64,000 nucleotides of DNA from positions 3,348,001-3,412,000 of the forward strand of contig NZ_CP080412.1 of assembly GCF_019457635.1 (NCBI RefSeq), in the 5' to 3' direction. Positions 1 through 10,400 of the stretch are shown piece by piece. Below the pieces are notes generated by a model. It saw nothing but the letters and a program-made list of their open reading frames with translations. It had not been told where the DNA came from and did not search any database. Numbering within the stretch: the first letter of the stretch is position 1; each line of letters begins with the position of its first letter. The position numbers and the translations under genes are program-made. Origin of the DNA: Shewanella mangrovisoli (GTDB lineage Bacteria > Pseudomonadota > Gammaproteobacteria > Enterobacterales > Shewanellaceae).

Positions 1-817
1 CGACCCATAAAAAGGCGGTGTTATGCAGGGTCAATACAATCGACAAATACAGGTTCATCAAAAAGCTTGGCAAGCCAACACGGGCAATATTGAGACAGTT
101 ATCGAGTTTTAGCTTCATCTGCTCAAGATTGATTTTGAGCTGAGTGCGCGCCCCAAAAAAATGCTGCAGGCAGAGTAAACCAGTAACGGCCTGGGACAAC
201 ATGGTGGCAATCGCCGCTCCGGCCAAACCAAAGGGAAACACCACAATAAACAGCCAATCTAAAAAGGTGTTCAGCACGCCACCTAAGATCAGCACAAAGG
301 TCACCATGGAGGGGCGACCGTCGTTACGCAGCAAGGTGGTAAATGCCATTGAAATAATAGGGAAATGACATAATGCAAAATACCAGAACAGGTATTCGTT
401 AGCGTTTTCGAGTATCTCCCCCTCGGCGCCGAGGGCAATTAAAATATCCCGAGAAAAGATCCCGCCGATTAAGGCAAAAAATGCCCCCGCCAGTAAACAC
501 AAGCTAAAGGCATTGCCGAGCAACTTGCGCGCCTTGGCGACATTACCTTGCCCTAAGTTAATCGAGACTAACGCCGCGCTGCCCATGCCGATCATGGCGC
601 CGACGGCATAGAGAATCGCACCCACGGGATAGGCTAACATCATGCCCGCTAATCCGGTTTCGCCGAGATAATGGCCAACGAAAATACCATCAATAGTGAC
701 ATACACCCCAGTCACCAACATGGATGCGATCGTTGGAATGGTATAGCGCCAGAAAAGCTTAGCAATCGGCTCTTGCAGCAGGCGTTGGTCCGTTGCGGCA
801 GCGGAAATAGCAGTCAT
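1..817 (-). CDS. MATE family multidrug/Na+ antiporter, C-terminus cut by window edge
   Basis: This is the N-terminal 272 codons of an inner-membrane MATE exporter; the rest lies before base 1. Translation from the ATG at 817 reads MTAISAAATDQRLLQEPIAK and then a run of long hydrophobic helices with the MATE N-lobe pattern (PTIASM, VDGIFVGH-like DGIFVGHYLG, and NLGQGN after helix 3). MATE proteins expel cationic drugs in exchange for Na+ or H+. The gene is divergent from the peptide transporter at 1258, with 440 bases between them. No truncation or frameshift is visible in the part present. The family call is firm; the substrate cannot be told. Confidence 0.85.
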   Translation of the reverse strand, partial: MTAISAAATDQRLLQEPIAKLFWRYTIPTIASMLVTGVYVTIDGIFVGHYLGETGLAGMMLAYPVGAILYAVGAMIGMGSAALVSINLGQGNVAKARKLLGNAFSLCLLAGAFFALIGGIFSRDILIALGAEGEILENANEYLFWYFALCHFPIISMAFTTLLRNDGRPSMVTFVLILGGVLNTFLDWLFIVVFPFGLAGAAIATMLSQAVTGLLCLQHFFGARTQLKINLEQMKLKLDNCLNIARVGLPSFLMNLYLSIVLTLHNTAFLWV

Positions 818-1257
818 AACCTAATCTCACAAAAATAAAGGCAGGGCTCGCACTCACATTATTCTGACTGTATTTACACAGATAAGCTGTATTCGCACAG
901 ATAAAATAGTGGATGAACAAAAATGCGGCAGAGGATTGTACCTAAATTTTGCCTTAATACCAAAGGGATTGAATGAGGTGGATTTGTAACAAAAACTAAT
1001 CTGCACAATGCCTTACTGCTAGTACACATTTATTCCGTGATTGCAACAAGCGAGCATCACTTAATAACAGATGTGGCGAAACTCATCATTTTTCACTACT
1101 TTTTTGGTATTTAACCCTTAATTAGGTAAAGTGTAGGCTTAAATTGCCCGAAATCGGTTAATTACCTAGGCATTATTTGCCTAAACAATTGAGTTAACCA
1201 TTTAATTAATAATGAATTAGTGGAATTAAATTCAATAACAATAATAAAGGGAAGGAC
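818..1257. other. Divergent intergenic region, MATE / POT transporter
   Basis: 440 bases without a convincing coding frame. It must carry the promoters of both divergent transporters. AT-rich near-palindromes of the type TTAATTAGG and GGTTAATTACC lie around 1115-1170 and could be operator-like, but they match no motif I can name. A purine-rich ribosome site (AAGGGAAGGA) directly precedes the ATG at 1258. Confidence 0.5.
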
Positions 1258-2802
1258 ATGAGTCACAATAGTCCAAATGCAGAGAATGATCTGCGCGAAG
1301 TCAAGCAGTTAGGCATGTGGGCCTCCATCACTAGCCTAAGTTATATTTTTTGGTTAGTGGGCGGCATGGAGCTGGTCGAGCGTATCGCCTATTACGGTGT
1401 CAAAGCCAGTGCGGGCTTATATGCCAAAGCCCCCGAGTCGGCGGGCGGTCTGGGGATCAGCCTCAGCGACTATGGTATCATTATCTCGCTCTGGGCCATT
1501 ATGCAGACCTTTGTGCCCGTGTTTACTGGCGGGATTTCCGATAGGGTCGGCTACAAGGAAACCATTTTTGCCTCAACCGTGATTAAAATCATGGGCTACC
1601 TGACCATGGCGTTTTTCCCCACCTTTTGGGGCTTCTTATCGGGAGCATTATTACTCGCCATCGGCACAGGGATATTTAAACCCGGCATTCAAGGCACCTT
1701 AGTACTCTCAACCAATCGCAATAATACCTCCATGGCCTGGGGAATATTTTACCAAGTGGTGAATATTGGTGGCTTCTTAGGGCCATTGGTTGCCGTACAT
1801 ATGCGCCAGCTTTCTTGGGATAATGTGTTTTACGCCTGCGCCGCGATTATCTCGCTAAACTTCTTGTTCTTATTAACCTATACCGAGCCTGGCAAAGCCG
1901 AGCGAATTGCCCGTAATCAGCAAATAAAATCCGGCGAAATTAAACAAGAAGCCCTCTGGCGCGACGCTTGGCATGAGCTGAAAAAGCCTATCGTCATCTA
2001 TTACATGTTAGTGTTTGCAGGCTTTTGGTTCCTCTTTAACGCCCTATTCGACGTACTGCCTATTCATATTTCTGAGTGGGTCGATACCAGCGTGATTGTC
2101 ACCAGTCTGTTTGGCAGCGAAGGCACCAGCAACGGTATTTTACAGTTCTGGCTCGGGTTAAATAACGAAGGCACTAAGGTGATGCCAGAAGGCATGTTAA
2201 ACCTCAACGCCGGCCTGATTATGACCAGCTGCTTTTTAATTGCCGCCCTTACCGCCAAGTACCGCATCACCACTGCGATGCTAATTGGCTGCTTACTCAG
2301 TATCTTAGCCTTTGTGTTTATCGGCGCCTTCCATGCCGCTTGGTTTATTGTGTTCGCGATTGCCATGTTCTCCATCGGCGAGATGATGATAAGCCCGAAG
2401 AAAAACGAGTTTATGGGTAACATTGCCCCCGAAGGTAAAAAAGCCATGTACCTTGGTTTTGTGATGCTACCGCAAGGGATTGGTTGGGGTTTAGAAGGTT
2501 ATTTCGGCCCTAAACTCTATGAGATTTTTGCCTCGAAAGAATTGTTCTCACGCGAGTTATTACTCGAGCGCGGCATGAGCTCAGCCGATGTGAATGCCAT
2601 CCCGCAGGGGGAAGCCTTTACTACCTTAGTGAGCTTTACTGGCGAAAACGCCCATGACCTGACTCAGCTGCTCTACCATAGCCACAATATCGGTATGGCT
2701 TGGTATATTATCGCCGCAATCGGCACCATTTCGGCTGTGGGGATTTATATCTATGGTAAGTGGTTACTGTCGCTGCAACGGGCGCAGCAAGCCGCGCACT
2801 AA
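1258..2802 (+). CDS. POT/PTR family proton-dependent oligopeptide transporter
   Basis: A 514-residue inner-membrane transporter importing di- and tripeptides with protons. The POT signature ExxER is present at residues 38-42 (ELVERIAYYG), where the Glu/Arg residues serve proton coupling in the family. The second family signature appears as FYQVVNIGGFLGPL near residue 163. The length is about the usual 480-520 and many hydrophobic helices are visible. The start is supported by an AAGG-type ribosome site 5-6 bases upstream. The gene stands alone and is followed by a strong terminator. Shewanella carry several POT paralogues, fitting an amino-acid- and peptide-based diet; which peptides this one takes cannot be read from sequence. 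Confidence 0.93.
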   Translation: MSHNSPNAENDLREVKQLGMWASITSLSYIFWLVGGMELVERIAYYGVKASAGLYAKAPESAGGLGISLSDYGIIISLWAIMQTFVPVFTGGISDRVGYKETIFASTVIKIMGYLTMAFFPTFWGFLSGALLLAIGTGIFKPGIQGTLVLSTNRNNTSMAWGIFYQVVNIGGFLGPLVAVHMRQLSWDNVFYACAAIISLNFLFLLTYTEPGKAERIARNQQIKSGEIKQEALWRDAWHELKKPIVIYYMLVFAGFWFLFNALFDVLPIHISEWVDTSVIVTSLFGSEGTSNGILQFWLGLNNEGTKVMPEGMLNLNAGLIMTSCFLIAALTAKYRITTAMLIGCLLSILAFVFIGAFHAAWFIVFAIAMFSIGEMMISPKKNEFMGNIAPEGKKAMYLGFVMLPQGIGWGLEGYFGPKLYEIFASKELFSRELLLERGMSSADVNAIPQGEAFTTLVSFTGENAHDLTQLLYHSHNIGMAWYIIAAIGTISAVGIYIYGKWLLSLQRAQQAAH

Positions 2803-2876
2803 TGGGCTGGGTCTTCTAGGGCGTAATAAGAAACGTAAGTTCTTACCCCAATAGGCTTATCTAAAAAGTAAGTTCG

Positions 2877-2908
2877 AAAAAAGTGAGTGTGTAGGCACTC
2901 ACTTTTTT
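2877..2908 (+). terminator. Rho-independent terminator after the POT gene
   Basis: A perfect 9-bp stem, AAGTGAGTG (2881-2889) with CACTCACTT (2896-2904), a 6-base loop and a T-run to 2908. An A-run on the left side means it could also end the convergent gene at 2941. Confidence 0.9.
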
Positions 2909-2940
2909 ATTGGATGTGACAATGCTTGGCACAAATGTCA

Positions 2941-3462
2941 CTAAAAACCCGCTAACAGCGCTACTTCAAATTGCTCGGTCGAGAGCGTTAACCCCAAGGC
3001 GTTGCACTGCTCTTGCAGTTGGTTTAACTCCTTATCAACGCTGGATAAGGTCAAGGTATTATCATCCAGCAGATAGACTTGGCGTAAACTGGTGAAGTAA
3101 AACAGCAACGTAATCAAGGCATTTACATCATTATTCGCCGCCGCGGCTCGAATTTTACTCAGCTTACGATAAATGCGATTTTGCAGCTGCTTTAACTGCC
3201 AAACGTAATAAATCTCTCTAAAGAAGAGTTTACTCTTAAGCTGATACACTATGGCACTACAGAGCAACACAGCCAAAATCACCCCGAGTAGATTCCAATG
3301 GAAATTCCCCGTCGGCTCACCGGGCACAGCCTCGACACCAAAGAGCGCAATCAATCCCGCCCCAAAACTTAAGGACAAAACAATCAGCCCCAGCACTAAG
3401 GCCACCATAAACAGGTTCATATTGCTGCGGTAAACCGTTTTATCTACTTGCTGTAATTTCAT
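2941..3462 (-). CDS. DUF3087-like two-helix membrane protein
   Basis: A 173-residue protein with two hydrophobic segments (about residues 16-42 and 56-72) and a cytoplasmic C-terminal half rich in basic and Gln residues, probably helical. The N-terminal pattern (MKLQxVDKTVYR then a membrane hairpin) resembles the DUF3087 family of gammaproteobacteria, whose role is not known. It is convergent with the POT gene and shares the bidirectional terminator at 2877. There is no operon partner. The family assignment is from memory and moderate; no function should be inferred. Confidence 0.7.
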   Translation of the reverse strand: MKLQQVDKTVYRSNMNLFMVALVLGLIVLSLSFGAGLIALFGVEAVPGEPTGNFHWNLLGVILAVLLCSAIVYQLKSKLFFREIYYVWQLKQLQNRIYRKLSKIRAAAANNDVNALITLLFYFTSLRQVYLLDDNTLTLSSVDKELNQLQEQCNALGLTLSTEQFEVALLAGF

Positions 3463-3799
3463 TGGCTCACTTCTTATCGAAAAATACCTATGGGCGGCGC
3501 AGCATAACTCAGTTTGCTTGAGCCTGCCTGAATATCAACATCCTTTACCCGTTATCAAACTTAGTAAGATACAAATTGAAACAGGTATAGCCAGATTAAA
3601 AAGCTCGTAAAATACTAATAAATTGATTCGCTTATCTTCCATTTAAAGAAACAATCTTATTCTGTAATGTCGCTTTGCAAACTGCGAATAAGCATAAAAA
3701 TCGGTGTACAATTTGCCAGTATTGAGGAAAAGGAACATTTACCTAATAACTACCTCAAAATTGAACTAAATTCCTATAGTAGTCATAAAGGAACCGTCA
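3463..3799. other. Divergent intergenic region
   Basis: 337 bases separating the DUF3087-like gene from the solute-binding protein gene. A weak sigma70-like pair, TTGAGG (3722-3727) and TAATAA (3744-3749) spaced 16, points toward the plus-strand gene; an AAAGGA ribosome site lies at 3787-3792. No other structure is seen. Confidence 0.35.
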
Positions 3800-4576
3800 A
3801 TGGCATTTAAAAGAGTGCTTATCGCTTACAGCCTTTTTATCCTCTCAAGCCTGTGCCCGCCCGCACAGGCAGAGGAGCTGCTTGCCGTCGGTACCTCGTT
3901 TAGCCAGATTTTTGAACAGAATGCCAAAGGTGAATACAGCGGTTTAGGGGTGGACATTCTGAATCGCTTTGCCGAACAGCAAAAAGTGACGATTCACTAT
4001 CAACTTGCGCCTTGGCGCCGCGCTCAATCTATGGTCGAGCGAGGGCAAGCGGATATTCTGATTGGCCCCTACATTTCCGAGGCTCGGCAGAAAGTCTTAG
4101 CCTTTTCCTCCCTCGCCTTTTACCGCGATGACATTGTCTTTTACGCCAGAACCCACAATCCCACACCTTGGGATGGTAACTACGCCAGTATCCGTGGATT
4201 AAGAATTGGTAAGATGCAGGGCTGGAATTACGGCTATCTGTTTAACGAGCGCACTAAGTCGCTCACCGTCAATGAATTTACCGATCTTAGGAGTGGTATA
4301 GAACGTTTATCCCGTGGCGATCTCGACCTGCTCGCCAGCAATGTGCGTAACACTCAAGCCTTACTGGCACAAATCAAGATCCCACAGGCTATCGCGCCAC
4401 TTTCGCCCACGATTGATACTCAAGATGGCTTTATGGCATTTCCAAAATACGCACAATTTCAACCGCTTCTGGATAGTTTCGATCTGTTTTTGCAGGATAT
4501 GGTGCAAAGCGGTGAATTAGCGAACCTAGCTAAGGCGAGAGGCGTGTCTATCCCAGATACTATGCTGACCGAGTAA
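3800..4576 (+). CDS. Periplasmic solute-binding protein, family 3 (SBP_bac_3)
   Basis: A 258-residue exported protein. A Sec signal peptide covers residues 1-24 (cleavage after PAQA), followed by a mature part of the family-3 binding-protein fold: a GVDILNRFAEQQ segment near residue 50, LAPWRRAQSMVERGQAD near 73 and a G-x-GKMQGWNYG region near 138. Such proteins bind amino acids or polar compounds. No ABC permease or ATPase genes adjoin, so it may be an orphan binding protein or sensor-like protein of the kind common in Shewanella and Vibrio. It is convergent with the CobW gene and ends 37 bases from it. The ligand is unknown. Confidence 0.85.
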   Translation: MAFKRVLIAYSLFILSSLCPPAQAEELLAVGTSFSQIFEQNAKGEYSGLGVDILNRFAEQQKVTIHYQLAPWRRAQSMVERGQADILIGPYISEARQKVLAFSSLAFYRDDIVFYARTHNPTPWDGNYASIRGLRIGKMQGWNYGYLFNERTKSLTVNEFTDLRSGIERLSRGDLDLLASNVRNTQALLAQIKIPQAIAPLSPTIDTQDGFMAFPKYAQFQPLLDSFDLFLQDMVQSGELANLAKARGVSIPDTMLTE

Positions 4577-4613
4577 CACAACTCCCAACTTCAGATTAAC
4601 TGGCTCACTTAGC

Positions 4614-5711
4614 CTAGTGCGCTAAGCAACCCAACAAACCTTGCTCAATCTCATCCCAATTGAGCGCTTGGGTCGCTATCATTTCTAAGCGCGAATCTAA
4701 GCTATCGTCCAGCTCAGTCACCGCCATATCGCCATCACTCCAATTGATCCCGGCAATACCATCGCAGGTGATCATGACCGCTTTTAACCGCAAAAGTGCA
4801 GAATGGCCTTGAGTCTGCGCCGAGATAAACTGCATGAGTTTATCAAAATCAAACTCTTGCATTGGCTCAATAACCCAGCCGCAGCTAAAACAGCCTTCGC
4901 CCTGATTGTGTTTACGCACTAGGCCGCGCGCATCAAACTGAAATACTTGCTCGTTCGCGACCTCGGCAAAAACGCCCTGTAACCCTAAGCTGTCGCCACT
5001 ATTACGCAAAAGACTAGAAGATGCTGTCACTGGTGTAAAAGCGGCGGAGTTTCCCATCGATGCCTTTTGATGACGTGACTGTTTAAGGCTGCCTATCAAA
5101 GTTGCGGACAATCCCTGTGACGTATTATGTTCAATCACGCGAGCATCACTCAGCTGTAACTCATTCAGATATTGGCTTAAGTCGTCCGCCAAGCGCCCGC
5201 CCTGCGCCGCTTCAAACTCGGGGTATAAATCGGTTTTCGTTGTGACTATCACATCGGCGACGTGCAACTGCTGGATAAAATTGTCGTGCCGACGATAGCG
5301 CTCATCGCGTAATTTGCGGGCATCGATAAGGCATAAAGTGCTCTGTAAGCTGATAACATTGTGATAATGGGGCGCACTGAGCACTTTGATAATCTCATTG
5401 GGATGCCCAAGCCCCGTTGGCTCAATCAGTAATCTGTCGGGCTTTGCACGGGCGATCAGTTGATTAATGGCCACTTGAGTCGGTACACCTGCGGCGCAGC
5501 ACATACAGCCCCCCGCCACCTCACGAATTTGCACGCCGCTGTCGCTGGCATCCATCAACCCAGCATCAATCCCCACTTCGCCAAACTCATTCACTAATAC
5601 TGCCCAGGTTTCACCTTCGGGTTTGGTTTTAAGGAGCTGTTTAATCAGGCTAGTTTTACCGACGCCTAAAAAACCTGTGATGATATTGGTGGGAATGGCT
5701 TTGACTATCAT
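4614..5711 (-). CDS. CobW/COG0523 family GTP-binding metallochaperone
   Basis: A 365-residue cytoplasmic P-loop GTPase. Walker A is GFLGVGKT at residues 13-20; the family's metal-binding CxCC motif is CMCC at 69-72; a TKTD base-recognition motif (usual form NKxD) follows, and the C-terminal CobW domain is present. COG0523 proteins deliver or insert Zn, Co or other metals; the YjiA/ZigA branch is the nearest comparison. I chose the ATG at 5711 because the family begins a few residues before the P-loop; an upstream start at 5750 would add 13 unconserved residues. No Zur-type operator was recognised, so a zinc role is not shown. Confidence 0.88.
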   Translation of the reverse strand: MIVKAIPTNIITGFLGVGKTSLIKQLLKTKPEGETWAVLVNEFGEVGIDAGLMDASDSGVQIREVAGGCMCCAAGVPTQVAINQLIARAKPDRLLIEPTGLGHPNEIIKVLSAPHYHNVISLQSTLCLIDARKLRDERYRRHDNFIQQLHVADVIVTTKTDLYPEFEAAQGGRLADDLSQYLNELQLSDARVIEHNTSQGLSATLIGSLKQSRHQKASMGNSAAFTPVTASSSLLRNSGDSLGLQGVFAEVANEQVFQFDARGLVRKHNQGEGCFSCGWVIEPMQEFDFDKLMQFISAQTQGHSALLRLKAVMITCDGIAGINWSDGDMAVTELDDSLDSRLEMIATQALNWDEIEQGLLGCLAH

Positions 5712-5783
5712 GGACGGCACTCTCATGGCAACGAACAGAATTGAGGGCACCCGAGTGTAGGGATTATCCCGTAAAAGCTCAAC

Positions 5784-5806
5784 AAAAAGCGCGCCAATGG
5801 CGCGCT
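5784..5806 (-). terminator. Rho-independent terminator after rhlE-like gene
   Basis: Read on the minus strand: AGCGCGCC, loop ATT, GGCGCGCT, then a short T-run (plus-strand A-run 5784-5788). It sits 29 bases past the helicase stop codon. Confidence 0.85.
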
Positions 5807-5834
5807 GATAAATGGATAAATCGAAGCAGAGGGA

Positions 5835-7235
5835 TTATTTACCCTTTTGAGTATTCGGCTTATTTTTTGCGTATTTACCTTCACGGGCTGGCGATTTACG
5901 CGCCCGTGCCTGGCTTTCGCTCGATTGACCAAATCCGGCGTTACCGCCAAAGCCGCCCTTGCCTCGCGCGCCATGACCCTTCGTGTCATGACCTTTAGTG
6001 CCATTGCCGCCTGCGCCTTTAGCCCCCGTATTGCGACTGCTCTTGTAATTCCACTTAGCAGTCTTAGTGGTGGCCGTCGGCGCCTCACGGTAACGCGCAG
6101 GCAGCGGTGTGCCTTCCTCGTAACCGGGTTGTACCGTCACTGGCAGGGTTTGGCCAATCAAGGCCTCAATCTCGGCCAACATCTCATCATCGGCTGGAGA
6201 CACAAATGATATCGCGCGCCCCGAAAGTCCCGCACGGCCAGTACGGCCAATACGGTGCACATAGTCTTCCGCAAGGAATGGCAATTCGAGGTTAATCACT
6301 AAGGGCAACGCTTGAATATCTAAGCCGCGCGCCGCCACATCGGTCGCCACCAGCACTCGCAATTTGCCCGCTTTAAAATCATCGAGCACACGATTACGCG
6401 CGCCTTGGGTTTTATCGCCGTGGAACACGCCCGCACTGATCCCATCGAGGCTGAGTTCCTGCAATAGATGCTCGGCGCATTCCTTGGTGCTGGCAAATAC
6501 CAGCACCTGACGCCAATTGTTGCGCCCGACAAGCTCTGACAATAATTCGGCCTTGCGGCGTTTATCGACTCGATAGACCAGCTGCTCAACCGTGGATGCC
6601 GTGGTATTTTCGGCCACATTGACCCACTCGGGTTGATTGAGCATCTTATGGGAAAGCTGCTTCACCGCATCGCTGTAGGTGGCTGAAAACAACATGGTTT
6701 GATGCTCAGTGGCGATAAGGCGTTTTACCTTTTCAATGTCGCGCACAAAGCCTAAATCGAGCATGCGGTCAGCTTCGTCGATCACTAAGGTGGTCACACT
6801 CGAGAGATCTAAATGGAACTGGCCAATAATGTCGAATAGTCGCCCCGGCGTCGCCACCAGAATATCGACGCCCTGCTCCACCCCTTTACGCTGCGGATTC
6901 ATGTTCGCGCCGCCATAAACGGCTAAGGTTTTCAGGGGTAAAAACTGACTGTATTTCTGAATGTTAGCGCAAACTTGAATCGCCAGCTCCCGGGTCGGCG
7001 TCATCACCAATGCCCTAAGCAGAGGCTTATCATTTGGCTGCTTTGACAGTTGCTCAAGTACGGGTAAGGCAAAGGATGCGGTTTTACCCGTGCCCGTTTG
7101 GGCGCAGGCCATAATGTCTTTTCCTTCGAGCGCGAGGGGGATCACCTGCTGCTGCACTTGCGTGAGCTGCTGATAGCCACACTCAGCTATCGCATTCAAA
7201 ATAGGGGAAGATAAGCCGAGTGTGTCAAATTTCAT
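5835..7235 (-). CDS. rhlE: ATP-dependent RNA helicase, DEAD-box, RhlE type
   Basis: A 466-residue DEAD-box helicase. It has an N-terminal Q-motif region with Phe at residue 3 (MKFDTLGLS), Walker A AQTGTGKT at 45-52, PTRELA, a DEAD box (VIDEADRMLDLGF), SAT (FSATYS), and the C-lobe motifs VATDVAARGLD and HRIGRTGRAG. The tail from about residue 395 is basic and Gly/Lys-rich, probably RNA-binding. RhlE proteins remodel rRNA precursors and structured RNA. The ATG at 7235 with an AAGAG ribosome site is preferred over a longer frame opening at 7343, which lacks family similarity in its first 36 residues. It is monocistronic with its own terminator. Confidence 0.92.
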   Translation of the reverse strand: MKFDTLGLSSPILNAIAECGYQQLTQVQQQVIPLALEGKDIMACAQTGTGKTASFALPVLEQLSKQPNDKPLLRALVMTPTRELAIQVCANIQKYSQFLPLKTLAVYGGANMNPQRKGVEQGVDILVATPGRLFDIIGQFHLDLSSVTTLVIDEADRMLDLGFVRDIEKVKRLIATEHQTMLFSATYSDAVKQLSHKMLNQPEWVNVAENTTASTVEQLVYRVDKRRKAELLSELVGRNNWRQVLVFASTKECAEHLLQELSLDGISAGVFHGDKTQGARNRVLDDFKAGKLRVLVATDVAARGLDIQALPLVINLELPFLAEDYVHRIGRTGRAGLSGRAISFVSPADDEMLAEIEALIGQTLPVTVQPGYEEGTPLPARYREAPTATTKTAKWNYKSSRNTGAKGAGGNGTKGHDTKGHGARGKGGFGGNAGFGQSSESQARARKSPAREGKYAKNKPNTQKGK

Positions 7236-7420
7236 AAAAGCTCTTTTTGTTAGTGCGAAGTGTGAATGCAAAACCGCTGAGTGCAGCTTGGTTCCATAAA
7301 GTGCGGCGTCGTTAGTGGCTTTATCAACCGCTACACGAATCAACTGCTATTCGAATCAGCCGCCATATAGCCCTTTACGGGGCCGCGGAGTCTAGCAAAA
7401 TTTGCGGCGCATTTATAGGC

Positions 7421-7451
7421 AAAAAATAACCATAAGCGCAGGACTATGGTT
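7421..7451 (-). terminator. Rho-independent terminator ending the glg operon / EAL gene
   Basis: Minus strand reads AACCATA, a 10-base loop, TATGGTT, then ATTTTTT (plus-strand A-run 7421-7426). It lies 14 bases beyond the stop codon of the GGDEF-EAL gene. Confidence 0.75.
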
Positions 7452-7464
7452 ACACAGCTATCAA

Positions 7465-10400
7465 CTAAGCCTCTTTAACCAAATACTTGCTCGCAAACTC
7501 TGTGGCACTCACGGGTTTAGAGAATAAATAGCCCTGACCATAGTCACAGCCCGCAGTAAGCAACACTTGGCGCTGCGCCTCGGTTTCGACCCCTTCGGCG
7601 ATGACTTTCATCCCCAGCTTATGGGCCATTACGATAATGGCCTCGCACAGGGTTTGGTCGCTTTCATCGGTGTCGATATTGCGGGTAAAGGATTGATCGA
7701 TTTTTAAATAATCGATATCGAACTTCTTCAAATACGCCAAGGACGAATAACCTGTGCCAAAGTCGTCTAGGGAAACTTGCACGCCCGCATCCCGATAGGC
7801 CAAGAGCTTTTCGGTGACGCCCATACTGGCATCGAGGAGTAACCCTTCGGTAATTTCGACGCACACGCCCGTGCCGGTGACGTCTAATTTCTGGAGTAAT
7901 TCCAACCAATTGTGCAGCAGTGTGCCCTCATCGCGAAACTGGATAGGTGACTTGTTAACGCTGATCTGGATATCGACTCCAAAGGTTTTACGCCACAGGG
8001 CACTTTGCCGCGCCGCCTGCTCAAAGACCCAGTTGCCAATCTCTACAATCAGCCCAGTATCTTCGGCGACGGGAATAAACTCCGCAGGGGATACATAACC
8101 CCGCTCCGGATGGAACCAACGCAATAGCGCTTCGGCCTTAAGCACCTCGCCCGTGGTCATGGTCACTATGGGTTGATAGTGCAGTTCAAATTCTTTGCTC
8201 ACCACAGCTTGACGCAAATCTTGGATTAAGCGCATCCGATACTTGGCGTATTCCTGCATCGAAGGAGTGAAATAGTTGAAACGATTGCGGCCCTGATCTT
8301 TCGCCGCATACATGGCCTGATCCGCATGTTTGAGCAGACCTTCGATACTAGTCGCATCATCGGGATACAGAGTAATGCCAATACTGGCGCTGATATAGGC
8401 GGTTTCCTCCCCCAGCACATAGGGCTCGGCAACGCGGCGTAAAATGTGTTCGGCGACCCGCTCTATCCCCTTGTGATCCACCATTGAACTGAGCACCACA
8501 GTAAACTCATCCCCACCGAGGCGAGCCACCACATCGGCATCCCGCACACAGGATTTTAAGCGACTGGCTGTTTCAATCAGCAATAGGTCCCCCATGGCAT
8601 GGCCTAGGGTGTCGTTCACTTCTTTAAAGTAATCCAGATCGAGGAACATCAAGGCAAAGTGATTGCGATTGCGGTCGGCACTCTTGATCTCGGCGCCTAA
8701 ATATTCGAGCAACATGCGCCGATTCGGCAAGCCCGTAAGCGTGTCGTAGTTGGCCTGTTTCCAGATCAAATGCTCGCTCTGTTTTTTATCCGTGATATCG
8801 GAAAACAGCGCCACACGGCGATAAGGTTGGCCATCTTTATCTTTGATGGTGTTGATGGTGAGCCAAATGACGTACTCTTCATTGTTCTTACGTCGCTGGC
8901 GCATCTCCCCCTGCCACTCGCCTTTTTCGCGAATTTCATTATTCATCTCAGTATAAAAGCCGTGACCGTTGAGATCGCAATAAAGTAGGCGAATATGCTG
9001 ACCACGAATTTCTGACTCGCTATAACCCGTGATCGCGGTAAATGCGGCATTGACTGTGATGATGACCCCCGTCTCATCGAGCACGCTCATGGCCTCTGAA
9101 CTGTTGTCATAGACCAGCGCCGACAGCTTTAGGGATTCTTCAATAAGCTTGGCCTCAGTGATATCGGTATAGGTACCGCACATTCTTAAGGCGTTGTTAT
9201 TGGCATCGCGGCTCACCACTTTGCCCGTATCTAAAATCCAGCGGATATCGCGGTTAAGGGTTTTTAAGCGGTATTCCATTTTATGTTGCGGCGTTTCTCC
9301 GCGAATATGGGCCTCGATGGAGTGCAGCACCTTGGGCCTGTCTTCGGGCACAATCGAGTCCATCCATTGGCGACTATTGGCGTTAAGCATATCAATATCG
9401 CAACCTAAAATATCGGCACTGCGGGCGTTACGCTCGATATGGTCATTACGGATATCCCAGTCCCAAACACCCAGATCGCTACTGCTTAACACCAGCTCGA
9501 GTTGCTCACGACTGGCGAGCACTTCCCTATCGGCCAGAGTCTGGGCGGTGACATCCAAATAACCCGCAATCACCAATAACACTTGATGATTCGCGCGCTT
9601 ACAGGCGACTGTCATATGGGTATATACAATCGAGTTATCTTTGGCGATAAAACGTTTATCCATTTCATAATTATCAATTTTACCCGCCAGCATCAGCTCA
9701 AACTTGACTATGTCCGCCTCAACATCATCGGGATGGGTGAGCTGTTTCCAGGTCATATGCAATAGCTCATCCTCTGAGTATTTCAGCATTTGGCACAGCC
9801 TTGGGTTCACCTTGATCCACTTTTGATCGACGCCGGTAATGGCTATCCCGATATTGCCAACGTTAAATTGGCTGCGGAATAGAAAATCATCCTGCAAACG
9901 GATCTGCTCGTCACGCTCGAGCTCAAAACGGCGGGAGAGCAAACGGCTCAGTAGCCAAGTCGCGAGGGGATAAATGGTTAGCACGGGCAACATGATTTTT
10001 TGCAGCACGGGAATGGCAACCTTGTCCGGCAGCAAAAAGAACCACAATAACATGACGATATGCACGACGAAGGCAAAGCTGAAGATTTCTCTGCCAGAGA
10101 TATTGGCAAGGTAAGATTTACGTTGCTGGCGCCATATCACCCCAATTAAACCTGAGGAAATAATTACCCCTAAGCCGACCCACATGGCGGCGCCGCCAAT
10201 GCTGATCCGATAAATGGCCGTCATCGCAACGGCGATGGCGGTGGGCAAACCGCCAAAAAACAGGCCGGTGACACATAGGAGCACAGAGCGGGTATCGAAG
10301 ATAATGCCAGGCTCGTACATCCATGGGGTACTCATAATAGTGACGCCAATGCCACCTATGAGTAATCCGATCCCCAGCCGCCACAGCAAAAAATACTGCC

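Noticed and set aside
2910..3095. 61-residue plus-strand frame opposite the DUF3087-like gene
   Set aside because: Overlaps the terminator region and a convincing membrane protein on the other strand.
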